Source: Corythucha ciliata
Taxonomy: Eukaryota; Arthropoda; Insecta; Hemiptera; Tingidae
Length of the DNA stretch: 64,000 nucleotides
Reading direction: 5' to 3'
NCBI GenBank assembly: GCA_038030265.1
Contig: CM075939.1
Coordinates: 55,595,253 to 55,659,252 of the forward strand
The notes beneath the pieces were generated by a model that had not been told where the DNA came from, made no database searches, and was given only the letters and a program-made list of their open reading frames with translations. The translations under genes were made by a program, and so were the position numbers. Numbering within the stretch: position 1 is the stretch's first letter; each line of letters begins with the position of its first letter. Of the stretch, positions 33,330 through 45,925 are shown piece after piece.

Positions 33330-33601
33330 CAACAGCCTGAGCTGCCAGCTTTACAATTGCACTTTACTCTAACAATTTTCAAGCCATCGGGGTGGCTGGA
33401 CAGCTTGCCCTCAACTTGATAACTTTTTTCTGGTGATGAAGCACTCCTCACAATACAAGCTAGGAGAACGCTTTCTCCGTCCGACGGTAATTTTCCCGTA
33501 AGGAGTACGTGGCCGGCTGCAACTACTTCTTCAGCCTCCTTGAAGTTTCTTGATTTTGGGTTGCAATCGCATGCCTCACAAATTTCACCTATTCTGAACA
33601 T
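33330..33601 (-). pseudogene. SWIM exon of the deleted transposon copy
   Basis: The minus-strand ATG at 33601 gives MFRIGEICEACDCNPKSRNF, matching exon 1 of the 18.3-kb gene. The zinc motif reads CNCKAGSSGCCKQ: both early Cys are present but the terminal His is Gln, the reverse of the change in the full-length copy. No YqaJ exons follow. Confidence 0.8.
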
Positions 33602-33733
33602 TGTCGTGAATACCAAACTACTTGTAATCCCAATCACCATACAATCTAATGTGTTTGTTTACTTTGAGCCCCTGCTTTTTTGGTTTCTCTTTCTGCCACG
33701 GCCTGAGCGCTGGTGGCGCTGCTCGCCTCCAAT

Positions 33734-36700
33734 TTCGAGAAAAAATGGCCTATGTTTATCCCTCCCTCTGTGATGCCAGGACCGTTTTGATCACTTACTG
33801 TACATGTTCGCACACGAATTTTTCCACACACGTCGACACTACAATCGACCTATACCTGAATTTCAACCTTAAATAAATAAAAAAAATAAAAATGGCACAA
33901 CCACAGCACGGGACCAACCACTGCAAAGCACGAAACGACAGAATAGTTCAAACCAACGGACGACGGGTGGACGGACATTCCAAACGACTGTAAACCTCTA
34001 ACAATACAAGGGAAGAAGAAGGCTCATACACAGCAAAGCTCAGAACATGAGACCGCAGCATTTTGGGGGGTTCTCAACCCGGGAAATTGAGTGAGATTTT
34101 AGGCCATTTCTCTTCTCTACGGGTTCTCTCGTGTCGTTCCATCGGACGATATGCGAAACATTTCAGAATACCAGCCGGCTCCTTGGTCAAAACGAGCCTA
34201 TGGCGGGAATAGCTTGTCAGGCTGAATTTTCGGCTTTATGCACTTGAATTTTGGGATAAAATTGACGAAGGGGGACATTGCACGGATCTATAAGGGTTTA
34301 GGGATTATCTTGAGGAAGAACGTACAGGAGGCTGGAGCCTCCTGGAGGCAGATTAAGTCAGCGAATGTTATCCCATTTTGAGGATAACTTGAAAGTTGAA
34401 ACGTCAAACTTTCACAGCCGAGTAAGTCATTTTTGCAGAGACATTGAGATAAAAGTGAGGCTGCTTAAGTGTTCACAGGGACACACCCTCACACCCATTA
34501 ACATCCTCATAATAAGCCGGTGTTTATTCGCCGAGTGATTTCATTCAGAATGATCACTCGAGTGCGCTTCCTCCTCACACTCCTATATCGCGTTCATTCA
34601 TCCGACGCATCGGTTCATTCATGACGCGCTCTGCCTTCCGCGACTTCTAATCGGTAGCTCATCAAACACACTGGTGGGACCACACCGATTTTATTATTAT
34701 TATTTTCAACAGAAATGCCACGGTCAAAACTCCGCGAGGCCGCAGCTACACCTTCTATGCATATACCTGTAAAGGGGTGCCCCCGATGGAGAAGTGGGGC
34801 TCGAAGAGAGGAATCATAAAGGCTACAAGCCCATTAGCTTTTCGACTGTGTCTAATCAATTACAGAATTATAAGAGGTGGAATCTGCAGGTGCTCTTCCC
34901 TTTCGTATATCTTAAATGTTTATTCAGCTTCTTAGGAATATTAAAGTGGTAGAAAAGTCCCGGTCACTGGATGGGAAGAGGGTGAGGATTTTTTGTTGTT
35001 TTGGTGAGCCCACCTTGCACCCCAGGCACTCGAGGGGTACCTCCCTCACGGACGATGAAAAATCCTCCCGCACTAATGAATGCCAAAGGGCGTATATTGC
35101 TCTTAAGACTACCGTACATAATTTAAAATGCTACTCCACCCCCTCGTATTAACATTTATGAATATTTCTAGCATACTGGTATTGGGGGGGGGGGGGTAGA
35201 AGAGTCTTGTAAATAAATTTAAAGCGAAAAGATTTGTGCTATATCTTAACACGCCAAAACCATCGTAACTAACTCCCCAAAACAGGTAACTTTTTACCCT
35301 TTTCCAAGGTTCTTCAATCTTCAATCAAAACCCCTTTATAACGGCTGTTTTTTTCTTCACTCCGCCGCAGGAATTTACTGTTTTCCACGAATCACGCTTA
35401 CCCTGTTGTATTATGAAAATAACGCTTCCCTTTTCACAACTCTCAGCAGGTGGTTGGTGTATACGTATATAAGACGTGCTTCTCTTCTATAATGAACTCT
35501 TCCTTCTTCCACCTACCTTTTTTACCCCCTCGTCATAATTGGAGGAGGCACCCCTTTTAACCCTGCAATCTGTGCCTGTCTATCAAAATTACTCTCGAGC
35601 AGGTGAACTACCCTCTAAAAACTAACGGTATTCTTTTCTCCCTTATTTGGTGGGGGGGGGGGGGTGACTACCCCGAACCACATTAGCTAATAGCTGAATA
35701 TTGTGAACTATCAATCTTGGTGGAAGTTGTTTTTTTTTAAGGGTTTCTAATATTGTAGATACGATATAGCCTCGGAAGATGAATTTTTATGGACGGGCAA
35801 GTAACACTAAAGCTAACATTACGAGAGATCGAGATAAATTGTCAAAATTCTAACGATTAAGGATCGTCCCACACGCCTAACTTTATAGATAAGCTAATGA
35901 GGATATGCTTTGAAAAACTGTTTCACGTTTTCTAAATGAAGATATAACTCCTTTCCAGTCAAGTCGCGGCTGTGTATGAATTACGGCCGGTATATAAAGT
36001 TGTTGGGAAAGTGTCCCGAGTAATAGGACCGATGCACATTCTAATAATCTGAACAAGATGTTGGTCAGATCGCGATGTGGAGAGAGAGAGAGAGAGAGAG
36101 TGAGAAGGAATGAAAGAGATTTAAGGAGCGACGCAGCAAGGGGCCACGATGGCTCGTTATTTGAGGAGGAAAAAGGACCACCTTTGACGCAAACTTGGAG
36201 AGTTTATCGTGTATTTCGTGACGCCCTCGTGCGTTGGATGTTTTTTTTTTTTTCCTATCTCTTTCCCTCGGCCCGCTCCTTCAAATATAATGACCGATAA
36301 ATCATCTCGCGTGAAATGCGTAACATACGGTTCCTTAATTGAAATGGTCGCTACAAACGCGAAGGCAATTGTTGCACTTACGCTGAGGGTTGTTGCATTA
36401 TAACACAAAAGAGAGAAAAAAAGCTACGTGATGCATAATCCAGTGATGCTGAATAAGGAGAAATCAATCGAAAGTCGAGTTAAATTAAGTTTTCTTTAAT
36501 AGGCGTCACCGATTATGGCATTCCATCAAGATGGGTACGCGAAGAATGAAAGGTAAATTAAATACTCCCCGATGGGATTATACGTGTTTTTTCTTCACTA
36601 TACAACACATAATGAATACTTCATGCAGTCACAACAAAAATATAATCACGGTAGGTCGGGCGAGGACTGGAAAAGAAAATGTTTTCAATGGCGTTAGCAT

Positions 36701-39173
36701 CAAGGGGTGACCGCACGCTTCGGCCTAAAAAAAAGTTAAGACCACCCAAGATGAAAGAAAATATACTTTTTTCCCCCGAAGAACTTCCACCACTCCCCCG
36801 CCCGCTATGGCTCATGCATTGCCCTCCACAGCACACTCATTCTGAAATCACCGTCTCCCCGCATTAACTCCACTTTAGGCACGGTACAGTCTTTTTGAAG
36901 AAGCGCACCTTAATAGCTTTAGGGAATGAAGAGACCCCTCCCAATTTCCCAAAGAGGCCAGTGTCATCCGATCATGCAGACCTGTCCTCATGAAGTGGTC
37001 AGTTTTTCTGCACCAACTGTGGTACAATTTGTTTTTCTGCATGCACTTGGAAAACCCTTAGCCCTCTTATAGTGTCATTCACTCATTGGAAAACAGCCCT
37101 TGCCCTCTACCGAAAATGTTTTTGAGCCTGGCTACTATAAGATCCGGTATAATGTCTAAGAAACGAAACGGTCAGATTGGCACCACCCTCAGGCCAAAAC
37201 AGTTTCGATTGCAATTTGAAATGTCATTCATTACAACGATACCAAAAGATGAATAAAACATGATTTATGAAAATAGCGGTGAAAAAGTGGAGAACGATTC
37301 CCGGGGCTATTTGTTCTCGTGGTTGAAATTATAAGCATAAAAAATATTATTATAACTCTTGAATTTGCCGGTTGTCGCTCCCGCGGCAATCGCAACTTAT
37401 TTTCTTATTCACCAAGGGCCTTGAAGAGGAAATGATGAAGTATGGCGAGGTACAGTATACAACCCGACGCGAAGTTCACTTGCAATGATTTACGACTCGA
37501 GATTAATCATTTTAGCGTCCTTCGTCCTGAGTAACTTGAAGCTAACACACCAACGTTCCACAGGCAGCCAGCAGCGATTTATAAAAGTTGACTTCATTCT
37601 TTATTCCGCACTTTGATACTACTGGAATTTCATCTTATTATCATTTTTTATTTCTTTCGCGCCGCAGAAGTGTATTGAACACCTCGCATACGATAGTTTA
37701 AAAATAATAAAAAACTTTGCCTTCCTACGAGAGCCTGTCTGAAAGTCATTTCAGATAAGTTTGTTAATTATAATTTACTCGAACTATAGGGCACACGAGT
37801 CGAAGCGTATAGCGTGAAAAATCAACATCGTCAGGCCTCACGAATCCCTCCCTGTAATTTTCGTTAATACGATTTTCATAATGTTGATTTACATTGTGAG
37901 GAGGAGGGGGAGCACTGGAGAGATACTTTATAAAGGCAATCTTTTGGCATTCATGAGCACACATGAAACAATAGGACTCACCACCGTCAGTGGAGAGCCT
38001 CAAGGATCAAGGTCACATATTAAAATTACCTTGTCTAGTTGCAGTGAAATCTTAATGGCAATGAAAAAAACATAAAAAAAATAAATAAATAAACGAAACT
38101 TCATTTCTTGGGGTAATGAAGAAGTTGCATGGTATCCAGTTTTGACCTGGAACTTTTTTTTTCGTGAGCTTCTATATAAGAATACGTTAAACGCTCCATA
38201 AGTTTGACGTAAAAGTGTCAAATTTATTTGTTATTTAATTATTAATAAGCCTTATTTTTTATACACGTTAAAAAGTTTTTACTGGTCGGTAACTCGTGAC
38301 TCCTTTCTCTAGAGTTGAGGGCCGACTATGTTATGGCTTTGGATTTTATTTTTTTAATTTGTTTCTTTTACAATCATTTCTCTGAACAATTTCGTCAACT
38401 TATTTGCCCCTTTTTTTGGGTCACATATTGAGAATTCAGCAAATACCCAAGACCAATGTTATCACCGTTTTCATGTTAGGTGTTGGATGGGTTCATTCGC
38501 ATTCAGTACAATCTTCTCTCTTTGTGGGTTGATTGTCAATTTGTTTTATGGGAGGGGCGACAGGGGTGGTCGCCACCCCCGTCATCTCAGCCACCCTCGG
38601 ATAAATGGGAGTGGGGTGAATAAGAAAAGAAGGGAAAGTGAACGGTTAAAATAGTAAAGAAACGGGAAAGGTGATATTGATGATATTGTTTCACGTAGAT
38701 GGAGACGGCTTCAGTTGGGATCACGGCCTTCCCCAATGGTTTTGGTTAAACCGAATAAATAAAACCTCAAGTAAATAAAAAAGCGCACGGGTTATATCAC
38801 ATTTAGCACGTTCTGACGATTCCTTTACGATGTCCACTTAAACACCATCATATGATGCGGGGAGGGGGGGGGGTCGTGTGGGCACACAGGTAATGTTCGA
38901 GGGAGGCAAATTCACCAAGCTTCGTGCTATGGAAAGACCAAACCAACGAAATTTGTCTCTTCGGGGAGCCCAATCCTAAGGAAATGGATCCCTTGCCACA
39001 ATGCCCACCGAATCCTCAACTGTGAAACGATCGAACCACCTCAATTTGCTCGAATCACGCAATCCTCAAACCACCAAAATGTTCAGCATCGGAAAAATTC
39101 TCCTACCACAAAATGCACTGAACCTGCCAGGGCCCGGGGTGAAATGCTGTATGAACCTTATAAATCTCTAAAC
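33734..39173. other. 5.4 kb without a recognisable gene
   Basis: Simple repeats only: G runs near 35190, 35650 and 38870, (AG)10 at 36081-36100, T runs at 36240. Frames of 60-85 codons lack recognisable domains. A TATATAAAG at about 35991 is isolated. Confidence 0.4.
36081..36100. repeat. (AG)n microsatellite
   Basis: Ten AG dinucleotides. Confidence 0.95.
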
Positions 39174-39177
39174 ATAC

Positions 39178-39376
39178 TGTAGCAGCAGGCGGCGTTTTCT
39201 CTAGACACAGCGCCACACGGTCCAAGGGGTACATATATAGAAGATAACAATTATGGTTATTCATTCCTCGTTGTCGGCTTGCTCGCGTTAATAAAATAGT
39301 TTTCGTTATGTACAATAAATATTATATCTCTTTCACTCTCGTGTTGACTTACTGACTTCCCAAATAACTCAGTAAA
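39178..39376 (+). repeat. 5' LTR of the CsRn1-like element
   Basis: Starts TGTAGCAGCAGGCGGCG and ends CAGTAAA. It contains ACATATATAG (about 39230), a likely TATA box, and AATAAA signals near 39290 and 39314. Confidence 0.92.
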
Positions 39377-39448
39377 TTGGTGGCCCCGTACTTTACTCGC
39401 GTCTTTTCTTAAAGTTCCGTGTTTCTTTTTCGCGCCCACGGCATTAAA

Positions 39449-40314
39449 ATGCCCAACGAGGGTGGACAGGCGGACGACGCTTCAACAGAAGATTTTCCTC
39501 TTCTACGCTCCTTCAATGAACTCGGCGCCGTGCACAGCGTCTCGGAACGTTTACCTCGTTTTTGGAAGCAGGATCCCGAAATGTGGTTTCTTCAAGCAGA
39601 CGCTATCTTTGCTTCCGCCCGAATTTCGACTTCTAAACGCAAATTTGAAGACACCGTAGCGAAACTAGATTATGAGATCCTGAGGTGGCTGATCTAGTAC
39701 GCAATCCTTCGGATACGCCATATGAAGACTTGAGAAAACGTCTCGTTGATACGTACTCAGAGACCGAGAGCGAGCGTATTAAACGTCTCCTCGAAGACAA
39801 GCAGCTAGGTGATCAAAAACCCTCGCAATTTCTTCGTGAAATAACTTTGTTAGCAGGTACTACGGTCTCGCAAGACCTTTTGAAGAACCTATGGCTTCGC
39901 GGATTACCTCGCCGCATGCAGGACATCTTTAGTGGCTGTTGATCCCAAAGATTTGGACAAAATGGCGTGTGTCGCTGACCGTCTCGCTGAGGCCTACGAG
40001 CCCTCCGGCATAAATGAAGTTACTGCCTCCTCAGGTCGGCCAAATTCACGTACGTCAAAGCCCCCCCTTCCCCCCGGCTGAATCTTCCTCACAATTCGAG
40101 GAACTCTTTTCAATGGTGCCGTCAACTGACTGCCGAAGTCGCCGCTCTCCGCGTTCAGAGGTCCCGAAGCTCTTCTCGTACTCGGTCCAACTTCTCGGAC
40201 CCATCGACACAGACACGTACGTTTTGCTTTTACCATAGACAATTTAAGGCACGAGCCAAAAATTGCTCAAAACCGTGTGATTGGGAGGAGAGGCCCAGTC
40301 AGTCGTCAAACTAG
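39449..40314 (+). pseudogene. gag of the CsRn1-like element, frameshifted
   Basis: The ATG at 39449 begins MPNEGGQADD. The capsid region follows: PRFWKQDPEMWFLQADAIFA in frame 2 to 39697, then NPSDTPYEDLRKRLVDTYSE in frame 1 to 39942, then VDPKDLDKMACVADRLAEAY back in frame 2, then frame 1 from about 40078 with the CHCC zinc motif. There are three frame changes in all. The last part ends at an amber codon (40312-40314) in the same frame as pol. Confidence 0.85.
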
Positions 40315-43005
40315 AAGGAGCGACGGCTGAGGCGGATGCCCGTTGCTGACAACGCCTACCGCCGTTTGTTTGTCAGCGAATACAATACGGGACAAACATT
40401 TTTGGTCGATACTGGCGCCGCCGTATCTGTGTTCCCCGTTCGTAAACGTTCTTCTCGGACTCAACCAGCCAAATACTCGCTCTACGCAGCAAATGACAGC
40501 AAAATCGACACGTATGGTGAACGAAAACTTACGCTTGATCTTGGATTACGACGACCCTACTCATGGACGTTCATTTTAGCCGACGTTACAAAACCGATTA
40601 TCGGCGCTGATCTCCTTTATCACTGTGGTCTTTTAGTCGATCTCCACGAGAGAAGACTCATCGATCGGGAAACTGGCCTTAGCCAAAAAGGCCACCTGGT
40701 GACCTCTCCTGCTGAGTCGATTCAGGTTACCCCAGCTTCTCTCTGGTGCGCAGATCTTCTCACGAAGTTCCCTCTTGTCATCCGACCGTCGCCTGTACTC
40801 AAAGAACCTAAGCACTTCATTGAGACCAATGGTTCTCCGGTCACTGCACGTGCTCGTCGTCTACCGCCTGATAAGTTCAATGCCGTCCGAAACATTTTTT
40901 GTCAAATGGTCTCCGAAGGTATCTGTCGTCCATCTAAAAGCCCTTGGGCTAGCCCCTTACACGTCGTGTACAAGAAAATTGGCGAAATACGCCCTTGTGG
41001 GGACTACCGTGCTTTAAACGACAAAACGGTGCCTGATCGTTACGCAGTGCCAAATCTTCTTGATTTTCAAAACAACCTTCACGGCAAAAATATTTTCAGC
41101 ACTTTAGACCTTAACCGTGCGTATTATCAGATCCTAATTAACGAACAGGGCATACCCAAAACGGCTTTCATAACCCCGTTTGGTTTATTCGAGTTTACTC
41201 GAATGTGTTTCGGCCTCCGCAACAGCAGCCAAACTTTCCAAAGGTTCATGGATGCCCTGTTCCGTGACCTCAATTACGTATTCGTTTTCGTCGACGACAT
41301 TTTAATCGCCTCTTTGGACGAAGAAGAGCATAAACTTCATCTTCACGAAGTTCTCCAACGTTTGGACGACGCAGGCATCACAATCAATTTAGATAAGTGC
41401 GTTTTCGCGCAGCCAGTCGTAGATTTCCTCGGCTACCACATAACGCCTCAAGGAATCAGTCCTAAAAACGATCGTGTTCAGGCTATTGTCTCTTTCCCTC
41501 GTCCATTCACAATCCGGCAATTGAAGAGATTCATGGGCATGTTCAATTTTTATCATCGGTGCATTTCAAAGTCATCTCAAATTCAGCAACCACTCAATGA
41601 CTTGCTGAAAGGCAAACCAGTCGCATCCAAAATTCCTCTAAACTGGACAGACGAGGCCACTAAATCTTTTGAAAACTGCAAAAAAGCAATAGCGGACTGC
41701 ACCATTCTCGATCACCCTGCTTTCGACGCTCAAATCTCACTAGCTTGTGACGCTTCCGACACACACGTTGGTGCTGTTTTACAGCAGCTGGATGGCGATC
41801 TATGGAAACCCTTAGAGTTTTTCAGCAAAGCACTCACACCGACGCAGCAGCGTTTCTGTGTCTACGACCGTGAGTTGCTGGCAATTTATTTCGCCGTCCG
41901 TCATTTCCAGCCGCTTCTCGAAGCTCGTCCTTTTGTAATTTTTACAGACCACAAACCTCTGGTCCATGCGTTTTTTCAGAAAATTGACTCAGCGTCCCCT
42001 CGACGCATTCGTCACCTTAACTTCATCAGCGAATTCACCACTGATATTCGTCACGTGGCCGGTGAACAAAGTCAAGTCGCCGATGCGTTCTCGCGCATTG
42101 AAGCACTCGATCTATCCGACGATCTCCGTCTTCTCGTAGATGAGCAAGAAAAGGACGAGTCAATTCGTGACGTAGTCAAAAACGACTCTTTAAAATTCGA
42201 AAAAATCGATCTACCTTTGCTCGGCAAGCCACTTCTCTGTGAGCGCTCGACCTCGAAGTCTCGAACTTTCCTTCCACCGTCGACTCGCCGAACAGTCTTT
42301 CAACGACTTCATGGCCTTAGCCATCCCGGCGTCAGAGCTACCCGAAAACTAATCACTCAGCGATACTTTTGGCCCAGTATGAACCGTGACATCGTTAAAA
42401 GGACTTGCTCGTGCATTCAGTGTCAACGTGCTAAAGTCCAACGTCACACCGTCTCGTCGCCAGGAACTTTCGCGCCCGTCGGTCGTTTCAAACAGGTCCA
42501 TCTCGATCTCGTGGGTCCTTTGCCACCGTCGAACGGCATGAGACATTGCCTTACCATCATTGACCGAGCTTCTCGCTGGCCAGAAGCCTACCCCATCGCG
42601 GACATCACCGCAGAAACCGTGGCTGAGGCGTTCTATACAAACTGGATCCCTCGTTTTGGTGTACCGGCTAGGATGACAACCGATCAAGGCAGGCAGTTCG
42701 AGTCCTGTCTTTTTGCTAGTCTGGCCAAGCTCCTTGGAATCCAACGGTGTCGAACAACGGCTTACCACCCTCAAGTCAACGGGTGCGTGAAGCGCTGGCA
42801 CCGCTCGTTGAAGGCAGCAATTATGGCTCATCTCGACGGCACGAACTGGACACGGGTATTACCAGCTCTCAGTTCGCCGCTTCCTGGTTCTAATGGCGTC
42901 ACCCCTCAACCTTCCATCTCTCCGTCACGATCACTCGGAAAAACTCGCTCTGGTCGGATCGTGCGCCCTACGGTACGCTTTTGCGACGCCATTGAGGGGG
43001 AGTGA
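40315..43005 (+). pseudogene. pol of the CsRn1-like element, integrase defective
   Basis: Uninterrupted frame, 889 codons from the first ATG at 40336. Protease has DTGAAV at residues 25-30 and IIGADLL. RT has [27 protein letters not shown] and FVDD at about 41286. RNase H has [16 protein letters not shown] and [15 protein letters not shown]. Integrase has the H-H-C-C zinc region ([11 protein letters not shown] to CIQCQRAK), then VHLDLVGPL and [10 protein letters not shown] with two catalytic Asp. The Glu normally in NGxVER is Lys (AAG at 42790), a one-base change. After LPALSS the protein jumps to a short PLPGSNGVT tail, so most of the integrase C-terminus is deleted. Confidence 0.9.
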
Positions 43006-43204
43006 TGTAGCAGCAGGCGGCGTTTTCTCTAGACACAGCGCCACACGGTCCAAGGGGTACATATATAGAAGATAACAATTATGGTTATTCATTCCTCGTT
43101 GTCGGCTTGCTCGCGTTAATAAAATAGTTTTCGTTATTTACAATAAATATTATTTCTCTTTCACTCTCGGGTTGACTTACTGACTTCCCAAATAACTCAG
43201 TAAA
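43006..43204 (+). repeat. 3' LTR of the CsRn1-like element
   Basis: Near-identical to 39178-39376; begins one base after the pol stop codon and is followed by ATAC. Confidence 0.92.
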
Positions 43205-43274
43205 ATACAAAGACTGTTATTTTCACTTTGCGTTAAATTATGGCTTTTTAATATTATACCCTCGTAACTTGCCT

Positions 43275-44570
43275 CTATGGGAACTGCTAAATTGGCGTTT
43301 TCTTATAGTTTTAACCGCGAATTTGCGCTTTCTATCAATTTTTGTCGCGAAAATTTTCTTGATTTCTGCCACAAATCACCACATTTTTGTCCGCGAATTA
43401 GCAGCTTTACCCAATTTTAGCCGCGAATTAGCAGAATTTATCAAATACATCCACGAAATAAGCCTTTTATAACAACTTTAGACATGAGTTAACGCTTCTT
43501 CTCAAATTAAGTTAAGAACCGGCGCTTTTCCTGATGGAATTATAGGTGATAGTCACCTTTGTTTTTTTTTATTCATTTCATAGCCTTGCGAAATATCATT
43601 TTTCTCAATTTTGCCGTGAATTTAGCGTCTTTTTTAGAAGTTTAGCTGCGCATTAACCGTTTTATCTCAATTTTTGAATAGATGTTTTTTATTTCAATTT
43701 CGGCCTCATATTAGTGGATTTTTACAAATATTTCCTCGAATTAGCGTTTTTTCTCAATTTTAGCCGTGTTCTTTTCTTCAATTATAACGCTCGTTCTCAA
43801 TTATAGCTGTGATTGAGCGCTCTAACTCAATGTTATCCGTGAATCAACTAATTTTTCTCAGTTTTAGCCACGCATTAGCGGATTTTCTCAAATAGATCTT
43901 CGAATCAGCGTTTTTTTTTTGTTTTTTTTTCAGCAATGTCTCGAATTACCAGGGTTTCTCACAGCGTTTTCCATTTACACAAAATTTTTCTCCCGAGCAA
44001 TTTCATCTCTACCCGTCTTCTCAATTAACGTTTGTTTTAATTCGGAGAGGACGAGTGGAAATGAACTGCTCTAGAGCAGAATTTTGTGTAAATGAAAAAC
44101 TCTATCAATTTAATCGTGAAGTTGCATGGAGAAACAATGAGCTAGCGTTTTCTCAATATTAGCTGGACCTGCTGAACGTCAATTCACTGCTACTTTTCAA
44201 TTTGATAACTGTGAATTTGCGCTTTTTCTCAATTGCGACCGTGAATGAGCGTTTTCCTCAATTTTTAGCCGCAAACTGGTAATTTTGTCCGCTGTTTGCC
44301 ATGAATTCGCGCTTTTTCACTATTTCGCCGCGAAATCCCTTTTTCATAACTAATTGCCGCGTACTCACGCCATGACTAGCACATTAGCGCGTCTTCTCAA
44401 TTTTAGACGTTTATTACGGGCCTTTAAATTTTGGGTTGGCGTTTCTTTCAGACTTCAAATTGGTGTATTTTCTGTTAATTTTAGTGGCAAATGAGCACTT
44501 TCCCTCAATATTAGTCCCGAATCAACGATTGTAGCCCTAATAATCCGTATTTTTTCATCTAAAAGCTTTT
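43275..44570 (-). repeat. degenerate ~30-bp satellite array E
   Basis: Units read as TTTTCTCAATTTTAGCCGCG + AATTAGCG, opposite to arrays A-C. A small MITE interrupts it (43965-44100), and it ends where copia element A begins. Confidence 0.82.
43965..44100. mobile_element. small MITE in satellite array E
   Basis: Arms GTTTTCCATTTACACAAAATTT and, inverted, AAATGAAAAAC with GAATTTTGTGT, about 136 bp in all. Shares a central TTAATTCGG...GGACG(A/G)GTGGAA segment with the MITE at 45269-45415, so one family is likely. Confidence 0.65.
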
Positions 44571-44589
44571 GGGTGCCTCCGTTCACAGG

Positions 44590-45759
44590 TGGGCCTCCGA
44601 AAGTTTCTCCCTCTCACCGTGCCAGTACGCTTGGAAAAGGCATCCGCCGGTGGTTCAAAGTATTGCCTTGTTGTTCAAAGAACTCGTGGTTTGGCCGAGT
44701 ATTCTTCGTCAAGCCGAAAACAAAAGTGTCTGAAATGCATTCGCACTTTTCTTGCCGAAGCTAGAAATGCAGGTACCATCGTGAAAACATTCACGAGTGA
44801 CGGGAGTACAGAACTCGTCGCAATCGTACGGTAAAAAGCATTTTGAGTGAATCCGTAATCACAGTGAAAACAGTGATGCCAGGCTCCCCAGAACAAGTTG
44901 GTGGGATGGAAAGTGAGATGAGAACTCTCGTCGAAAGCGCCCGCACTATGGTTCAGGCAAAGAATTTGTCGAAGCGATTATGGGCAGAAGCCATGAACAA
45001 AGCTTGCCACATAATCAACCGAACCGGACCGACGTTTGTTCCTGGGAAAGCGCCCATAAAGTTGTGGTCAGGAAAATGTCAATTGCACATACAACTTTTC
45101 AGGGCATTTGGCACAACCTGCCACGTCCACGTACCAAAGCCAAATAGAACCAAGTGGTCAGCGAAAGCTCAGAAAGGCATTCTAGTTGGGTACTGCGGAG
45201 AACGGGAACGGTTTTTGGGTCTACGTCCATGGACACGTAATCTCGTCAGCGAACGTGGTTTTTTGAACCAGGGGGCCTGTTCTATAACTTTTAACTGTCA
45301 CTATCACTGTCTCTTTCCGCCCGTTCTCCCCATCAACATGTGATTTAATTCGGGTCGGACGGGTGGAAAGGATATTCCTAGGAACACTATGAAATTTTGC
45401 AGAACAGGCCCCCTGATAATGGAACGACTGTTTCTTCAACTGAAAATGACGATACACAAAAATGCTCTCCGAAACCTTCGGAGAACTGCAGTGAACACGC
45501 TCAGATACCGCTAGCAATCATCAGGGACGACGCCCTCAACGATTCGGAGGGTGGAATAGATGTTGGGACAGCGCCAGAGGAAACAGTGGAGAATGAGCCC
45601 CCTCGATGCGACCGAAATGGAATCAGCTCACTCAGAAAACGCTTCGTGCAGCCTCGATGTTGAGCCTAACTCAACTTCTGCATGCGGTGGAATGGAATCT
45701 GGAAGCCCAAGCGAGAAGAGGGTTGTCACTCGTTCAAGAAGGTAATTAAAGCCACCAGT
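44590..45759 (+). pseudogene. Ty1/copia element A, left part (integrase and linker)
   Basis: Truncated at its left end. Integrase core: GGSKYCLVV, then TIVKTFTSDGSTE with an Asp (44600-44830), frameshift, then MPGSPEQVGGMESEMRTLVE carrying the expected Glu and LWAEAMNKACHIINRTG, FRAFGTTCHVHVPKPNRTKW, GILVGYCG (44843-45230). A MITE interrupts it at 45269-45415. The acidic linker (45416-45745) follows. The element resumes at 51060 after the insertion of copia element B. Confidence 0.82.
45269..45415. mobile_element. 147-bp MITE in copia A
   Basis: Perfect 15-bp inverted ends, CAGGGGGCCTGTTCT and AGAACAGGCCCCCTG. No coding. A target duplication is not obvious by eye. Confidence 0.85.
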
Positions 45760-45876
45760 TGTTGAGAAAAGTATTCTCATTTTTTTTAATGACACATGTT
45801 TTTATTATTGTTCTACCCCCTTTGGAGTTTTTTGAAGAATAAAAAAAAAGATAAAATAAATGTTTGACTAATAACA
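45760..45876 (+). repeat. 5' LTR of copia element B
   Basis: 117 bp, matching 50941-51059 apart from a few substitutions and an A-run length difference. Confidence 0.88.
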
Positions 45877-45925
45877 GGCTATGGTCACAGATCACGTTTT
45901 CTGCTGCCGATAGCTTCAAGTTAAT

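Larger units (their letters stand above)
32745..33731. mobile_element. internally deleted relative of the 18-kb two-gene transposon
   Basis: 987 bp. Its ends (T)GGAGGCGAGCAGCGCCACCAGCGC are closely related to those at 18150/22927, and the inverted repeats extend about 105 bp (to GTATGGTGATTGGGA). AT duplications flank it (32743-32744, 33732-33733). It retains the THAP exon (plus) and the SWIM exon (minus), the first exons of both genes, in inverted orientation to the full element. Everything between is missing, with the junction near 33290-33340. It lacks nuclease and transposase catalytic domains, so it could move only in trans. Confidence 0.85.
39178..43204 (+). mobile_element. CsRn1-clade Ty3/gypsy LTR retrotransposon
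   Basis: 4027 bp. Two 199-bp LTRs (39178-39376, 43006-43204) differ at about three sites by eye. A 4-bp duplication ATAC flanks it (39174-39177, 43205-43208). The sequence after the 5' LTR, T-TGGTGGCCCCGTA, fits a tRNA-Trp-type primer site. The Gag zinc motif has CHCC order (CFYH, then NCSKPCDW, about 40225-40285), which is diagnostic for the CsRn1 clade. Gag is frameshifted, but pol is one long frame. The integrase has lost its catalytic Glu and its C-terminal region. Confidence 0.93.
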
